Source: Alphaproteobacteria bacterium (GTDB lineage: Bacteria > Pseudomonadota > Alphaproteobacteria > UBA8366). Taken from it: a DNA stretch of 64,000 nt. Of this stretch, positions 17,547 through 25,654 are shown in pieces (positions within the stretch are counted from its first letter, which is position 1; the number at the start of each line of letters is the position of its first letter). The notes under the pieces were generated by a model, which saw only the letters and a list, made by a program, of their open reading frames with translations, did not search any database and was not told the DNA's origin. Both the position numbers and the translations under genes were made by a program. Location of the stretch: contig WHUA01000012.1 in NCBI GenBank assembly GCA_009377445.1, positions 62,001 through 126,000 on the forward strand. Reading direction: 5' to 3'.

Positions 17547-17915
17547 ATGACTGTAAGCAAGACGCAGCTTGCCGACGCATACGCGGCGGCTCTGAACAAG
17601 GCGCTCGGCAAAGCGTGGGATCACAAATTCAGCCGCCGGGACGCTGGTAAGTTTCTCGATCTCCTATGGCCGATCGTTGGCGACCTTGCGCTCAAGGACA
17701 CCAAGAAGACGGCGCCGGGCAGCGTGCCGCTCGGCCATCTCGGCCGCCTGAAGATGCGGTACAAGGCGGCCACCAAGGCGCGCAAGGGCACGAACCCGTT
17801 CACCGGCGAGCCGGCCACCTTCAAGGCGAAGCCGGCGACCCTCCAGCCGCGCTTCACGGCCGGCAAGGCGCTGAAGGAAGAGGCCGCCAAGTACAGCAAG
17901 AGCAAGATGAAGTAG
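17547..17915 (+). CDS. HU/IHF-like DNA-binding protein
   Basis: 122 residues. The ATG at 17547 gives MTVSKTQLADAYAAALNKAL. The C-terminal half has the HU arm signature RKGTNPFTGEPATFKAKPAT followed by QPRFTAGKALKEE, close to the NPQTGE...PAFKAGKALK of HU. It is longer than HU (about 90) with a lysine-rich tail KYSKSKMK, and the N-terminal helices are more diverged. Probably a nucleoid-associated protein. Single-gene unit with a GC hairpin 34 bp downstream. Confidence 0.8.
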   Translation: MTVSKTQLADAYAAALNKALGKAWDHKFSRRDAGKFLDLLWPIVGDLALKDTKKTAPGSVPLGHLGRLKMRYKAATKARKGTNPFTGEPATFKAKPATLQPRFTAGKALKEEAAKYSKSKMK

Positions 17916-17949
17916 GCCGCCGCATACGTTCGAAGCGACCTACTTGTTG

Positions 17950-17971
17950 GGCGGCGGCGGTTGCCGCCGCC
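17950..17971 (+). terminator. GC hairpin after the HU-like gene
   Basis: Perfect 9-bp stem GGCGGCGGC/GCCGCCGCC with a GGTT loop. No T-tract follows, so it may be an RNA-stabilising hairpin rather than an intrinsic terminator. Confidence 0.45.
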
Positions 17972-18009
17972 TCGTTGCGCGTTGCGGCTCGTTAGCCGGA
18001 TGTTCACCC

Positions 18010-18063
18010 TTGACAGTCATAACGTTGGTTAGTACATTGATCATTGTATTAACGAATGTTATG
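18010..18063 (+). promoter_or_regulatory. Promoter and 46-bp imperfect palindromic operator of the AbrB-Doc operon
   Basis: A -35 TTGACA (18010-18015), a 17-base spacer and -10 TACATT (18033-18038) precede the operon. A palindrome centred on TGATCA (18038-18043) runs from CATAAC at 18018 to GTTATG at 18063 with most arm positions matching. It covers the -10 box and start region, fitting autorepression by the antitoxin or the complex. Confidence 0.75.
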
Positions 18064-18074
18064 ATCCGAGGCTT

Positions 18075-18308
18075 ATGACAATGGCGGCGACCACCAAGAT
18101 CCAGGCTTTCGGCAACTCGTTGGGCGTCACGCTCAACAAGGATGTGCTCGCAACTGCGGGCTTCGCGCGAAGCGACGAAGTGCGCGTCGAAGCGACGCGC
18201 GATCGTGTCGTCATCACCCGCCCGGACAGCGACTACGCCAAGGCGATGGACGGCTTCCGCAAAGCGGCGGCCCGCTATCCAGGCGCCATGGCCGAATTGG
18301 CCGAGTGA
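18075..18308 (+). CDS. AbrB/MazE-type swapped-hairpin antitoxin
   Basis: 77 residues. The first 45 form an AbrB/MazE DNA-binding domain (TTKIQAFGNSLGVTLNKDVL, then DEVRVEATRDRVVITRP). The tail (YAKAMDGFRKAAARYPGAMA) would fold onto the toxin. ATG 18081 is an alternative start. The Doc gene overlaps its stop by 4 bp (GTGA). AbrB-type partners for Doc are known besides the classical Phd antitoxin. The operator upstream supports autoregulation. Confidence 0.87.
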   Translation: MTMAATTKIQAFGNSLGVTLNKDVLATAGFARSDEVRVEATRDRVVITRPDSDYAKAMDGFRKAAARYPGAMAELAE

Positions 18309-18700
18309 GCGCGTTCCAACTGCCGCCGATCGAAGCTTTCCTGGACGCGCATCGGGAATACATCGACCAGTTCGGCGGTGATCCCGGCGTCAGGGACCTG
18401 GGGCGGCTGGAGGCTGCGCTCGGCCGCGCGCAAAGCCTGATCGATTACGGCGATGACCCGACCATCTTCGACATCGCCGCGGTCGTCTCGCACGGCGTCA
18501 GCAACAACCATGCTTTCATCGACGGAAACAAGCGCGTCTCCTTCGGCGCTATCGTCGCCATACTGCATATGAACGGCTACGACCTCGACGTTACCGAGCG
18601 AGACGCCGTCGCCGTAACTTTCGCCCTGGCGAAAAACGAAATGGACCATGCCGCCCTGTCGAAGTGGATTCGGGACAACGCGATCAAGCGGGATCGATAG
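18305..18700 (+). CDS. doc: Doc (death-on-curing) family toxin, Fic-fold kinase
   Basis: 131 residues from a GTG that overlaps the antitoxin stop (GTGA). The Doc variant of the Fic motif, HxFxxxNKR, is intact as HAFIDGNKR (His69, Asn75, Lys76, Arg77). Doc of phage P1 phosphorylates EF-Tu and halts translation; the same is expected here. The local signature GGDPGVRDLGRLEAAL is also typical. A hairpin begins at its stop codon. Confidence 0.9.
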   Translation: MSAFQLPPIEAFLDAHREYIDQFGGDPGVRDLGRLEAALGRAQSLIDYGDDPTIFDIAAVVSHGVSNNHAFIDGNKRVSFGAIVAILHMNGYDLDVTERDAVAVTFALAKNEMDHAALSKWIRDNAIKRDR

Positions 18701-18721
18701 GCCGCGGCTTCACCCGCGGCC
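18700..18721. terminator. Hairpin between convergent doc and DUF6481 genes
   Basis: Stem GGCCGCGG/CCGCGGCC with loop CTTCAC starts at the last base of the doc stop. No T-tract is visible, so it is a candidate bidirectional terminator by position only. Confidence 0.45.
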
Positions 18722-18739
18722 GAATCGCTCCAGCGCCCG

Positions 18740-19117
18740 CTACTTCTGCCGCGCCTTCCGCGCCGCATAGCGGGCGTCGCGCGCCGCCTTGCGCTCGGCC
18801 TCGACGGCGATCGCGCGGCGTTCCTGTTCGGCGGCGTCGGCCTCGAGGCGTTCCTGTTCGGCGACCAGGGCCGCCGCGCGCGCCTCCGCTTCGGCGGCCC
18901 GCTCCGCGGCCTTGCGCAGCGTCTCCGCCTCCTTGGCCGCCTTGCGTTCGGCCGCACGAGCCTCCCGCGCGACGCTGAGCGCCTGCCGGGCCGCCTGGCG
19001 CTCGGCGAATCCCGGGTCCTTGGCAGGATCGACTGCGCGGGCGTTCTCGATCTGGGTCTTCTTCGCTTTCGCCGCCGCGCTCAGCCGGTTGGCGAAGCTC
19101 GGCTCGTACTTCTTCAT
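18740..19117 (-). CDS. DUF6481-like coiled-coil protein
   Basis: 125 residues, mostly Ala, Glu, Lys and Arg. The N-terminus MKKYEPSFANRLSAAAKAKK and the phrase KDPGFAERQAARQALSVARE match the DUF6481 family. Residues about 50-125 form one continuous charged helix, likely coiled coil, with repeated AERKAA and EAERKAARDAR units. No function is known. The 236 bp upstream to the next gene contain nothing recognised. Confidence 0.75.
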   Translation of the reverse strand: MKKYEPSFANRLSAAAKAKKTQIENARAVDPAKDPGFAERQAARQALSVAREARAAERKAAKEAETLRKAAERAAEAEARAAALVAEQERLEADAAEQERRAIAVEAERKAARDARYAARKARQK

Positions 19118-19353
19118 CTCGCTCTTCCCCTATCGCTTTCGTCGGATTGCCGGACGGCGCATGTCGCACGTCATGCGCGCGATGTCCAGGGCCTTCCCTG
19201 TGTTGATGCGCTTGACCGGCGAGATCGCCCCGGCTGTCGGTATGACACTGATACTGCACTACGAATCAGATCATTTCCATCGGATTTGTCTGGCGCCAAG
19301 GCTGCGGCTACCATCAAGGGTAGTTAGAGGCGTTTTCAACCAGGTGGCTCGCC

Positions 19354-20619
19354 ATGGATCAGCATCAGGCTATCGGGACCAACGTTGCGGCGGATTTGCC
19401 GGCCTATGTGCCGCCCCTCCAGCTCACGGAAGGGCAGCCGGCGCCCATCGCGGCGAATGGCGGCCTGTCCTACATGTCGTTCGACCGGGACGGCGATGCG
19501 GGAACGGCCGCGGCGCTGGAGGCGGCGCTCGCCCAGATCGCCGAGGGCGAGGGCCGGCGGGTCGTCGATATGATCGAAAACGCCCCTCCCGGCCCCATCG
19601 AGACGGAGTGGGGCCTCGGATTCCGCGACTATGCGGAGTGCGTGGCCTATATCCGCGAGAACGACATCCAAGCCCCCGAAGGCGGCCTGGCGCTGCCGCT
19701 GCCCTATACGATCTACGAGCGGCAGACCTACTCGGTCGTCCCGTCGAACGCCCTCTGGCGGGACCCGGCGCGCGCGGACATAGCAAGGATATTGCGCAAG
19801 AACGAGGCGGATAACCGGCGGCGGAACCTCTATTTCCCGCAGGTGATGCGGGACGCCCGGCGGATCGGGGCGTACTACCCCGGTCTCTCGCCCGACAGCC
19901 CCGCGTGCATGGACAGGCTCGGCGTCTCGCTGGCGCATTGCGAGTCCAAGTGCCGGAACTTCTACGACGCGGCGGAAGTGGAGCGCGTGTTCTACCCGGA
20001 GATCGAGAAGCTCCTCCTGGCGTTCTTCCCAAACGCAACGGATGCGCTCGTCTACAACCACGACGTCTTCGACAAGGATTACGCGGGCGACCGCACGGAA
20101 GACCAGGACGCCAAGAACCCGGGCGTGAACGCCCGATACGCCAGCCTCGTGCACAACGACCTGAACGACAACAGCGGCCGGGTGCGATGCCGCGAGCTGC
20201 TGACGCAGAACCTGCGGAACTTCGGCCGCGAGCAGCGCTGCACCGAGGCGGAAGCCGACGCGAAGATGTCGCGGCGGTTCATGTCCATCAACCTGGCCAA
20301 GCCGATGGAGACGGTGCAGCAGTATCCCTTCGTGCTCTGCGCCTGGCCCTCCTTCGCCGACCAGCCGTACATCACCAACTACCGGATCTACGACGACCGC
20401 GTCGGCGAGACGACCCGCTTCACCTACCGTCCCGGCCACGAGTGGTATTGGTTCCCCCGGCAGAAGCCGACCGAGGTCTCGATGCTCAAGTGCTACGACT
20501 CCGTCACCGACGGCTCCGTCTCACGCTGGTCCTTCCACACGGCGTGCGTCGACCCGACCGTGCCGGAAGACGCGCCCTGCCGGAAGAACGTCGTGGTCCG
20601 GTCGTATGTCTTCTTCTGA
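19354..20619 (+). CDS. CmcJ/NvfI-like oxidoreductase
   Basis: 421 residues. It resembles proteins grouped with CmcJ (cephamycin 7-alpha-methoxylation) and the fungal endoperoxide-forming NvfI, related to Fe(II)/2-oxoglutarate enzymes. Landmarks are ASLVHNDLNDNSG (HxD-like metal pair), INLAKPMETVQQYPFVLCAW, the later His in RWSFHTACVDP, and the arginine of NVVVRSYVFF. Substrate and reaction are unknown. It precedes a metal-dependent hydrolase gene by 15 bp and is likely co-transcribed with it. No strong ribosome site is seen at this ATG. Confidence 0.72.
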   Translation: MDQHQAIGTNVAADLPAYVPPLQLTEGQPAPIAANGGLSYMSFDRDGDAGTAAALEAALAQIAEGEGRRVVDMIENAPPGPIETEWGLGFRDYAECVAYIRENDIQAPEGGLALPLPYTIYERQTYSVVPSNALWRDPARADIARILRKNEADNRRRNLYFPQVMRDARRIGAYYPGLSPDSPACMDRLGVSLAHCESKCRNFYDAAEVERVFYPEIEKLLLAFFPNATDALVYNHDVFDKDYAGDRTEDQDAKNPGVNARYASLVHNDLNDNSGRVRCRELLTQNLRNFGREQRCTEAEADAKMSRRFMSINLAKPMETVQQYPFVLCAWPSFADQPYITNYRIYDDRVGETTRFTYRPGHEWYWFPRQKPTEVSMLKCYDSVTDGSVSRWSFHTACVDPTVPEDAPCRKNVVVRSYVFF

Positions 20620-20634
20620 GAAGGACGTTTCCCG

Positions 20635-21477
20635 ATGACGATCATCGATTCCCAGGTCCACGCCTATGATGCGAACACCCCGAAGCGGCCCTGGCACAGC
20701 GTGCCGAACTGGCCCGCCCACGTCACGGGTGACGAGATGGCGGCGGCGATGGACAAGGTCGGCGTCGACGGCGCGATCTTCATCTCCGCCTTTTCCATGT
20801 ACCGCTACGACGCGAGCTATGCGGTGGAAGTGCAGCGGGCTCATCCCGACCGGTTCGGGATCGTCAAGCCGGTCGACCCCGACGATCCGGCCGTGGCCGA
20901 TGTCATCGCCGACTGGAAGAAGACGCCGGGCACGGTCGGCATCCGCATCATGATGACGAAGGAGGCCAAGCGCGAGCCGAACGACCCGGGCCTCGACACG
21001 ATCCTGCGCGCAGCCGTCGAGCACGATTTTCCGGTCAACATGCTGTGCTGGGGCAATGTGGATGCAGGCACGGCGTTGATCGACCGCCACCCCGATACGC
21101 GCTTCATCATCGACCATCTGGCTATCCTGCAGCCCCGCACGCCGCCGGCCCCGCCGCAGCCCTGGGCTGATCTCCCGAAGGTGCTGGAGCTTGCCAAGCG
21201 CAAGAACGCGGTGATCAAGGTAAGCGGCGCCTGCACGCTCTCCCGGGAACCCTATCCGTTCCCCGACATCTGGGATCCGCTCGCCCGCGTGTTCGATGCC
21301 TGGGGGCTCGACCGCTGCCTGTGGGGCACGGACTGGACACGCGCATATGCCGTCGTCAACTACGAGCAGGCCGTCGAGCCCTTCCTAAAAACCGACCGCC
21401 TGAGCGACAGCGAGCGCGCGATGCTGATGGGCGGCGCGTGCGCCAAAGCCTATCGCTGGTCGCCGAAGAAGGGGTAG
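20635..21477 (+). CDS. Amidohydrolase family (PF04909-type) hydrolase/decarboxylase
   Basis: 280 residues. TIM-barrel amidohydrolase 2 type: IDSQVHAYD at strand 1 (QxH where HxH is common), VNMLCWGNVDAG, FIIDHLAI (metal or catalytic His) and LWGTDWTR (metal Asp). Related enzymes hydrolyse lactones such as 2-pyrone-4,6-dicarboxylate or decarboxylate aromatic acids without oxygen. It pairs with the CmcJ-like gene and so may act on the same compound. Confidence 0.83.
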   Translation: MTIIDSQVHAYDANTPKRPWHSVPNWPAHVTGDEMAAAMDKVGVDGAIFISAFSMYRYDASYAVEVQRAHPDRFGIVKPVDPDDPAVADVIADWKKTPGTVGIRIMMTKEAKREPNDPGLDTILRAAVEHDFPVNMLCWGNVDAGTALIDRHPDTRFIIDHLAILQPRTPPAPPQPWADLPKVLELAKRKNAVIKVSGACTLSREPYPFPDIWDPLARVFDAWGLDRCLWGTDWTRAYAVVNYEQAVEPFLKTDRLSDSERAMLMGGACAKAYRWSPKKG

Positions 21478-21493
21478 TAGCGGCGATCCGGCA

Positions 21494-21904
21494 TCAGAGG
21501 CCTGTTCCGGCTGGAGGCTGCGCCGCCGCTATGGCTTCGACTTCCACTTCGACTCCCGGCCGCGGGAACCCGGCGACGATCAGGATCGTCGCCGGCGGGT
21601 TGTGTTCGGCCATAATGCGGCTGCGCACGCGAAAATAAGCGTCCAGGATCGACTTGTCCGTGACGTAGATGCTGAATTTTACGATGTCCTTGAAGGTCAT
21701 GCCGGCCGCGGCAAGGATCGTCCCGATGCGCTCAAAGATGACTTCGAGCTGTTCCGCCGGATCGTCGGGCACCGTGCCGTCCTTGCGGGCGCCAACCTGA
21801 CCGTTGCAGAACAGGAGCCGGGCATTCGGCGGAACTTCCATGCCGTGTGCGGCATTGTGCGAGTGGGCGCAGATCCGGTCGTTGAGCGTGTAGGCGGTCA
21901 GCAT
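21494..21904 (-). CDS. RidA/YjgF/Rid family protein
   Basis: 136 residues. RidA fold shown by RLLFCNGQVGARKDG, DDPAEQLEVIFERIGTILAAAG, DIVKFSIYVTD and the C-terminal PPATILIVAGFPRPGVEVEVEAIA. Classical RidA has an Arg near the end (RVAL or R in the active site) that deaminates imines; here the equivalent is less clear, so this may be a Rid1-7 subfamily member with another role. The 311-bp gap upstream holds a family B repeat and no gene. Confidence 0.83.
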   Translation of the reverse strand: MLTAYTLNDRICAHSHNAAHGMEVPPNARLLFCNGQVGARKDGTVPDDPAEQLEVIFERIGTILAAAGMTFKDIVKFSIYVTDKSILDAYFRVRSRIMAEHNPPATILIVAGFPRPGVEVEVEAIAAAQPPAGTGL

Positions 21905-22022
21905 CGTGCCATCCCTCTTTCTTTCGGACTTCGGGCGACGTTTCGATTCCGATTGTAGCCGAAAGCGCGGCTCTCCCTTTCCTACTGCCCGGACGATAGA
22001 AGAATGGGACCCGACATTGTGC

Positions 22023-22101
22023 GTGCTTCGACAAGCTCAGCATGAGGTTTTTCTTTGGGCCACGAAGATTTCACCTCATCCTGAGCTTGTCGAAGGACGC
22101 A
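22023..22101. repeat. Dispersed palindromic repeat, family B copy 2
   Basis: GTGCTTCGACAAGCTCAGCA on the left is answered by TCATCCTGAGCTTGTCGAAG on the right. The core is AT-richer (TTTTTCTTTGGG). It occupies the gap between the RidA and disrupted LLM genes. Confidence 0.85.
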
Positions 22102-22215
22102 CGGCGGTCCTCCATCTGCCCTACGGCCGGCCACATCGGCGTGCGATTTGCCGTGGAGGCCCGGAACGCCTACGATGATGAACACAACCGCCGGTCATCC
22201 GGGGAGTGTCGGGTC

Positions 22216-22947
22216 ATGCACTTCGGCATGTTCATGGAGTTCGGTTTCCGCGAGGGTGGCAACTCGGCCCGCGCCTTCGCGGAGGGGTTCGATCTGGTCG
22301 ACGCGGCGGAGGCCTGGGGCCTCGACTGCGCCTGGCTCGCGGAGTTCCACTTCAATCCGGGCCGCTCGGTGCTTTCCTCGCCCATCGTCACCGCGACGGC
22401 GATCGCCAGCCGGACCAAGCGGATGCGCGTCGGCCTCGCGGTCTATGTCCTGCCGCTCGCCGGCTCGCCGCTCCGCGTCGCCGAGGAGGTCGCGACTCTC
22501 GACCAGATTTCCGAGGGCCGGTTCGACTTCGGCATCGGGCGGAGCGGCTTTCAGCGCTCCTACCGCAGCTATGGCATCGCCTACGACGAGAGCCAGGCGC
22601 GCTTCGACGAGGCGCTGGCGATCCTGCGGCGCGCCTGGGCCGGCGGCAAGTTCTCCTACGAGGGCAAGTACTACACCGTGACGGAAGCCGAGGTGATGCC
22701 GACCCCGGTGCAGAAGCCGCACCCGCCGCTGCGGATGGCGGCGACCTCCGCCGGCACCTTCGAGAAGGTCGCGCGCGAGGGCCTGCCCGTTTTCGTCGGC
22801 CTGCGCGGCGACGGGCTTTCCTTCCTGGCGGAGAGCCTGGACCATTACCGGAGCGTCTGGAAGGCGAGCGGCCATCCGGGCGAGGGCAGCGTCTATCTTC
22901 GCGTCCCAATCTATGTCGGCGCGGACGAGCGCGAGGTAGTGTCCTAA
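22216..22947 (+). pseudogene. LLM class flavin-dependent oxidoreductase, 5' part, split by transposon
   Basis: The first 239 or so codons of an LLM enzyme: MHFGMFMEFGFREGGNS, CAWLAEFHFNPGRSVLSSP, VLPLAGSPLRVAEEVATLDQ, ISEGRFDFGIGRSGFQR and TPVQKPHPPLRMA. After GADERE the frame runs into the transposon end and stops at TAA 22945-22947. Joining base 22934 to 29080 (removing the element and one target copy) restores a 343-residue protein through GADERDAYETPRAS. The truncated product lacks the last barrel elements and is probably inactive. Confidence 0.92.
22927..22934. repeat. Target-site duplication, left copy (GAGCGCGA)
   Basis: The 8 bases before the element are repeated exactly at 29072-29079. 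An 8-bp duplication is typical of IS1595-family transposition. Confidence 0.93.
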
Positions 22948-22952
22948 TTTGA
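22935..22952. repeat. Left terminal inverted repeat of the transposon
   Basis: GGTAGTGTCCTAATTTGA, identical over 18 bases to the reverse complement of 29054-29071. It supplies the stop codons of both the broken LLM frame (TAA) and the first cargo gene on the other strand (TAG). Confidence 0.95.
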
Positions 22953-23237
22953 CCTGCGGAAACCTTGAGAGACCCACTGGATAATAATACCGGCGATCAG
23001 CAGGAGGGCTGGCACTCCAAGAGTTACAAAAATTACCTGCGCAATAGGTATCAACGCCACGGCCACACCAGTCGTTGGTACGTCACAGTGCCAACCTAAA
23101 TTTTCCAGCGTTCCGCCTTGATCGTTGCTGACTTGCAGGGGTCCGCATGCGTTAATTCGATAATGCCAGGACCAAAACCCGACCCAACATAAGCTGGTCG
23201 CAATCCATAACCGCAATAAACCAAGCCGCCAGCTCAT
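22944..23237 (-). CDS. Small membrane protein, transposon cargo
   Basis: 97 residues with two predicted membrane helices: RLWIATSLCWVGFWSW near the N-terminus and IPIAQVIFVTLGVPALLLIA near the C-terminus, with a soluble loop carrying two Cys between. Function unknown. Its stop codon lies inside the left inverted repeat. Its ATG overlaps the upstream gene stop by 4 bp (ATGA), so both form one unit. Confidence 0.65.
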   Translation of the reverse strand: MSWRLGLLRLWIATSLCWVGFWSWHYRINACGPLQVSNDQGGTLENLGWHCDVPTTGVAVALIPIAQVIFVTLGVPALLLIAGIIIQWVSQGFRRSN

Positions 23238-23533
23238 TTTGACCGATGCTCCGCGACGATAGCCGCCCGCACGGCATCCTGCGGCGACTTGATCCCGCCC
23301 ATATGCAGCACGGCGAAGAACCGGCGCTTCTCGCTTCCCTCGATTGGCGATGACCAGGCATAGGCGCGCTTGGCTTTGGGGTGCCCTTCCAGGTCGAAGA
23401 CGTGAACGACGCCCTGCCAGATGGGCTTGCCGTCGAAATGCTCGTCAACGGGGACGGATTGAACAAGGGAAGCCGTTCCACCGTGCTGATGCTCGACGGA
23501 TTGCCGTAACTGTTCGATGCCGACTTCGGACAT
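23234..23533 (-). CDS. Conserved small protein of unknown function, transposon cargo
   Basis: 99 residues, soluble, starting MSEVGIEQLRQSVEHQHGG, with central IWQGVVHVFDLEGHPKAKRA and AYAWSSPIE, and C-terminal SPQDAVRAAIVAEHRSK. No catalytic motif is recognised. Similar short proteins seem common in mobile regions of alphaproteobacteria (recollection, unchecked). Translationally coupled to the membrane protein gene. Confidence 0.65.
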   Translation of the reverse strand: MSEVGIEQLRQSVEHQHGGTASLVQSVPVDEHFDGKPIWQGVVHVFDLEGHPKAKRAYAWSSPIEGSEKRRFFAVLHMGGIKSPQDAVRAAIVAEHRSK

Positions 23534-23730
23534 ACCGCGACCTAGGTATTTAAAATTAAGACATTGCCAGCTATATATAGGGCGGTGGTCGCGCCACCGG
23601 GTAGGCTAGACCCGATGGCGCAGACCAGCCGCTAGGCTTTTTTCATGCGGTCTTTCCGCATAGAGCACCTTCCCTTCTCCGGGCTGCATCCCGGTCTAGA
23701 GGTAGCGGTAGCCAGCCGCCAGAACACGAA

Positions 23731-23758
23731 GGGCCACGGGAGTCGCATCCCGTGGCCC
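23731..23758. terminator. Long hairpin downstream of the 279-residue cargo gene
   Basis: Perfect 11-bp stem GGGCCACGGGA/TCCCGTGGCCC, 3 bases past the stop of the minus-strand gene at 23762. No T-tract on the minus strand, so it is a weak intrinsic terminator candidate. The rest of 23534-23730 holds no gene; a second GC-rich palindrome lies near 23583-23615. Confidence 0.5.
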
Positions 23759-23761
23759 AAT

Positions 23762-24601
23762 TTATTGGCCGGCGTCCTTTGGAAGATTGATGGAGAGGTC
23801 CACGACCTCTTCGCCTGTGTCGTAAATCTGGGACACATTCATCGCAAAAGTCCTGAACCACCTGACCCGCTGATCCTTTGGCCATGGGTCTCCAGTCGGA
23901 GGAATCTTCCCCAACAGAGCCATGAGCAACGGATCAAGGCCGAGGCCACCACCCCCACCATTCCCACCACCGCCTCCGAAGTTCCTGCCTGACCCATTCG
24001 TGCTGTCGCTCGTTTCTTCAATTGGTCTCGTTTCGGGCTTGGCCTTAACAACCGGCAACGTCAATCGGTCGGTGCCAGCCCAGAAAAATCCAGCCTGTCT
24101 TGCCGAGCGGTCGAAAACCTGCCGGGCCTTGTCCTTTTGCTTAGACGACACACCGAGTCCTGCCATCTCTCGCTCAAGTGCGGCGGGCGGCGGCAGGGTG
24201 TACCCCTTGTACTTGTCGTAAATCGCCTTGTAGAGCGGCACAGTTAGGAATGCTTCAATCCGGGCAGCCGTTTCTTGATTCGGGTCAACAATTCTTAGCC
24301 CGAGTTGAGTAAGGGATATGGTGCCGCGCTCGGCCTCAACGAGCCCAAAGACACGAGGGTAGGCGAGCCGCGCGCGAAAGGCGCCGCCCGACGCCGCGAC
24401 CTTAAGATGGCCAGCAAGTTGCTCAACCTGACAGGATTGGCCGCCTACTTCATGGACAGCCTTAGCGAGCTGGACCGCATCGTCCAGATCACCGTAAGGG
24501 AACTGAATCGACGATTGTTCTCGCTTGGACTCAGCCGGCGTCTCTGCCTGCGCCTGCCCTGAATTGTCGTTCTTTGTCTGTTCTTCCTGCATATCGGACA
24601 C
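23762..24601 (-). CDS. Cargo protein of unknown function with Gly-rich linker
   Basis: 279 residues in three parts: a polar, Gln/Glu-rich N-terminus (about 1-33); a middle segment (about 34-180) that looks like tandem winged helices (FPYGDLDDAVQLAKAVHEVGG, AYPRVFGLVEAERGTISLTQ); and, after a linker with two Gly runs (about 210-225), a C-terminal piece LLGKIPPTGDPWPKDQRVRW. The design suggests a DNA-binding or scaffold protein, but function is unknown. It faces the IS1-like transposase gene across 156 bp of AT-rich DNA with repeated ATGCGGA boxes. Confidence 0.68.
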   Translation of the reverse strand: MSDMQEEQTKNDNSGQAQAETPAESKREQSSIQFPYGDLDDAVQLAKAVHEVGGQSCQVEQLAGHLKVAASGGAFRARLAYPRVFGLVEAERGTISLTQLGLRIVDPNQETAARIEAFLTVPLYKAIYDKYKGYTLPPPAALEREMAGLGVSSKQKDKARQVFDRSARQAGFFWAGTDRLTLPVVKAKPETRPIEETSDSTNGSGRNFGGGGGNGGGGGLGLDPLLMALLGKIPPTGDPWPKDQRVRWFRTFAMNVSQIYDTGEEVVDLSINLPKDAGQ

Positions 24602-24637
24602 TCCTGTATGCCGCTGGGTGGGCGACGCCTATTATAT

Positions 24638-24717
24638 ATGCGGATTGCCTGTCGCGAGTCAAATATAAATGCGGATTTTCTCATACATTCCCATTTTTTG
24701 TTTGCTCTTTTCCGCAT
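24638..24717. promoter_or_regulatory. Divergent intergenic region with three ATGCGGA boxes
   Basis: ATGCGGA occurs at 24638 and 24669 on the plus strand and inverted (TCCGCAT) at 24711. The DNA is AT-rich (TATTATATATG, AATATAAAT, CATTATAGAATATAAG), likely holding promoters for both flanking genes. A shared regulator site is inferred, not shown. Confidence 0.45.
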
Positions 24718-24757
24718 TATAGAATATAAGTGGTTATCTTCATTATGGAAAAATCGC

Positions 24758-25654
24758 ATGAACAGAACCCCGCTCGCTCGCCGAACTCAGATCATCGGGG
24801 CCCTGGTGGAGGGCAATTCGATCCGCTCGACAGAGCGCATGACCAATACTCACCGGGACACAATCTGCCGCCTTCTGGTCCAGGTAGGCGAGGGTTGCGC
24901 GCGGATTATGGACGACCAGATGCGCGAGCTTCCGAGCCGCCGCATTCAGGTTGACGAGATTTGGGCCTACGTCGGCAAGAAGCAGATGCACTTGAAGCCG
25001 ACCGATGACCGGTCGCGCCTTGGCGACATGTGGACATTCGTGGCGCTCGATCCTGATACCAAGCTGGTTCCTGCCTATCGCGTCGGGAAGCGCACGCGAC
25101 AGAACGCCGTCGCGTTCATGACCGATCTTTCCGAACGGCTCGCGAACCGGGTACAGATTTCATCGGATGCGCTGAATTCTTACGTTGACGCCGTTGAAAC
25201 GGCTTTCGGTGCCGATGTCGATTACGGGCAAGCGGTTAAATTTTATGACGCAGAACCGATTGGGCCGGGCCGCTACAGCCCGCCGCGCGTGACGCACCAA
25301 GAGAAGACGGTCATCGCAGGCCGGCCCGATCAAGCCCATATCTCGACCAGCCTTGTTGAGCGGCAAAATTTGACAATGAGAATGTCCATGCGCCGTTTCA
25401 CCCGTCTGACAAACGCGTTCAGCAAGAAGGTGGAGAACCTGGAAGCGGCGGTCTCGCTGCACTTCGCGCATTACAATTTCGTGCGGATGCACAAGACCCT
25501 GCGGATGACGCCAGCGATGGCCGCTGGCGTGAGTGACCGGCTATGGTCGCTGGAGGAATTGGTCGAAGCGGCGACCACGATTGAGACGCCGGAACGCCGT
25601 CGCCGTCAGTTGAAGGTTATCGACGGGGATGTTCACCTTGACAAAGCAGGATGA
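24758..25654 (+). CDS. IS1-family-like DDE transposase (orphan, inside the transposon)
   Basis: 298 residues from ATG 24758. An N-terminal helix-turn-helix (ALVEGNSIRSTERMTNTHRD) is followed by a DDE core: Asp in RRIQVDEIWAYVG, Asp in WTFVALDPDTKLV, Glu in TSLVERQNLTMRM, then HYNFVRMHKTLRMTPAMA. Standalone genes of this type are widely labelled IS1 family transposase but often lack recognisable IS ends, and I found none here. Whether it is a nested insertion or domesticated cargo is open. A 76-codon ORF overlaps its end. Confidence 0.82.
   Translation: MNRTPLARRTQIIGALVEGNSIRSTERMTNTHRDTICRLLVQVGEGCARIMDDQMRELPSRRIQVDEIWAYVGKKQMHLKPTDDRSRLGDMWTFVALDPDTKLVPAYRVGKRTRQNAVAFMTDLSERLANRVQISSDALNSYVDAVETAFGADVDYGQAVKFYDAEPIGPGRYSPPRVTHQEKTVIAGRPDQAHISTSLVERQNLTMRMSMRRFTRLTNAFSKKVENLEAAVSLHFAHYNFVRMHKTLRMTPAMAAGVSDRLWSLEELVEAATTIETPERRRRQLKVIDGDVHLDKAG

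Noticed and set aside
23632..23838. A 68-codon minus-strand frame below the 279-residue cargo gene.
   Set aside because: Overlaps the C-terminus of the real gene and the hairpin at 23731; composition looks like shadow reading.
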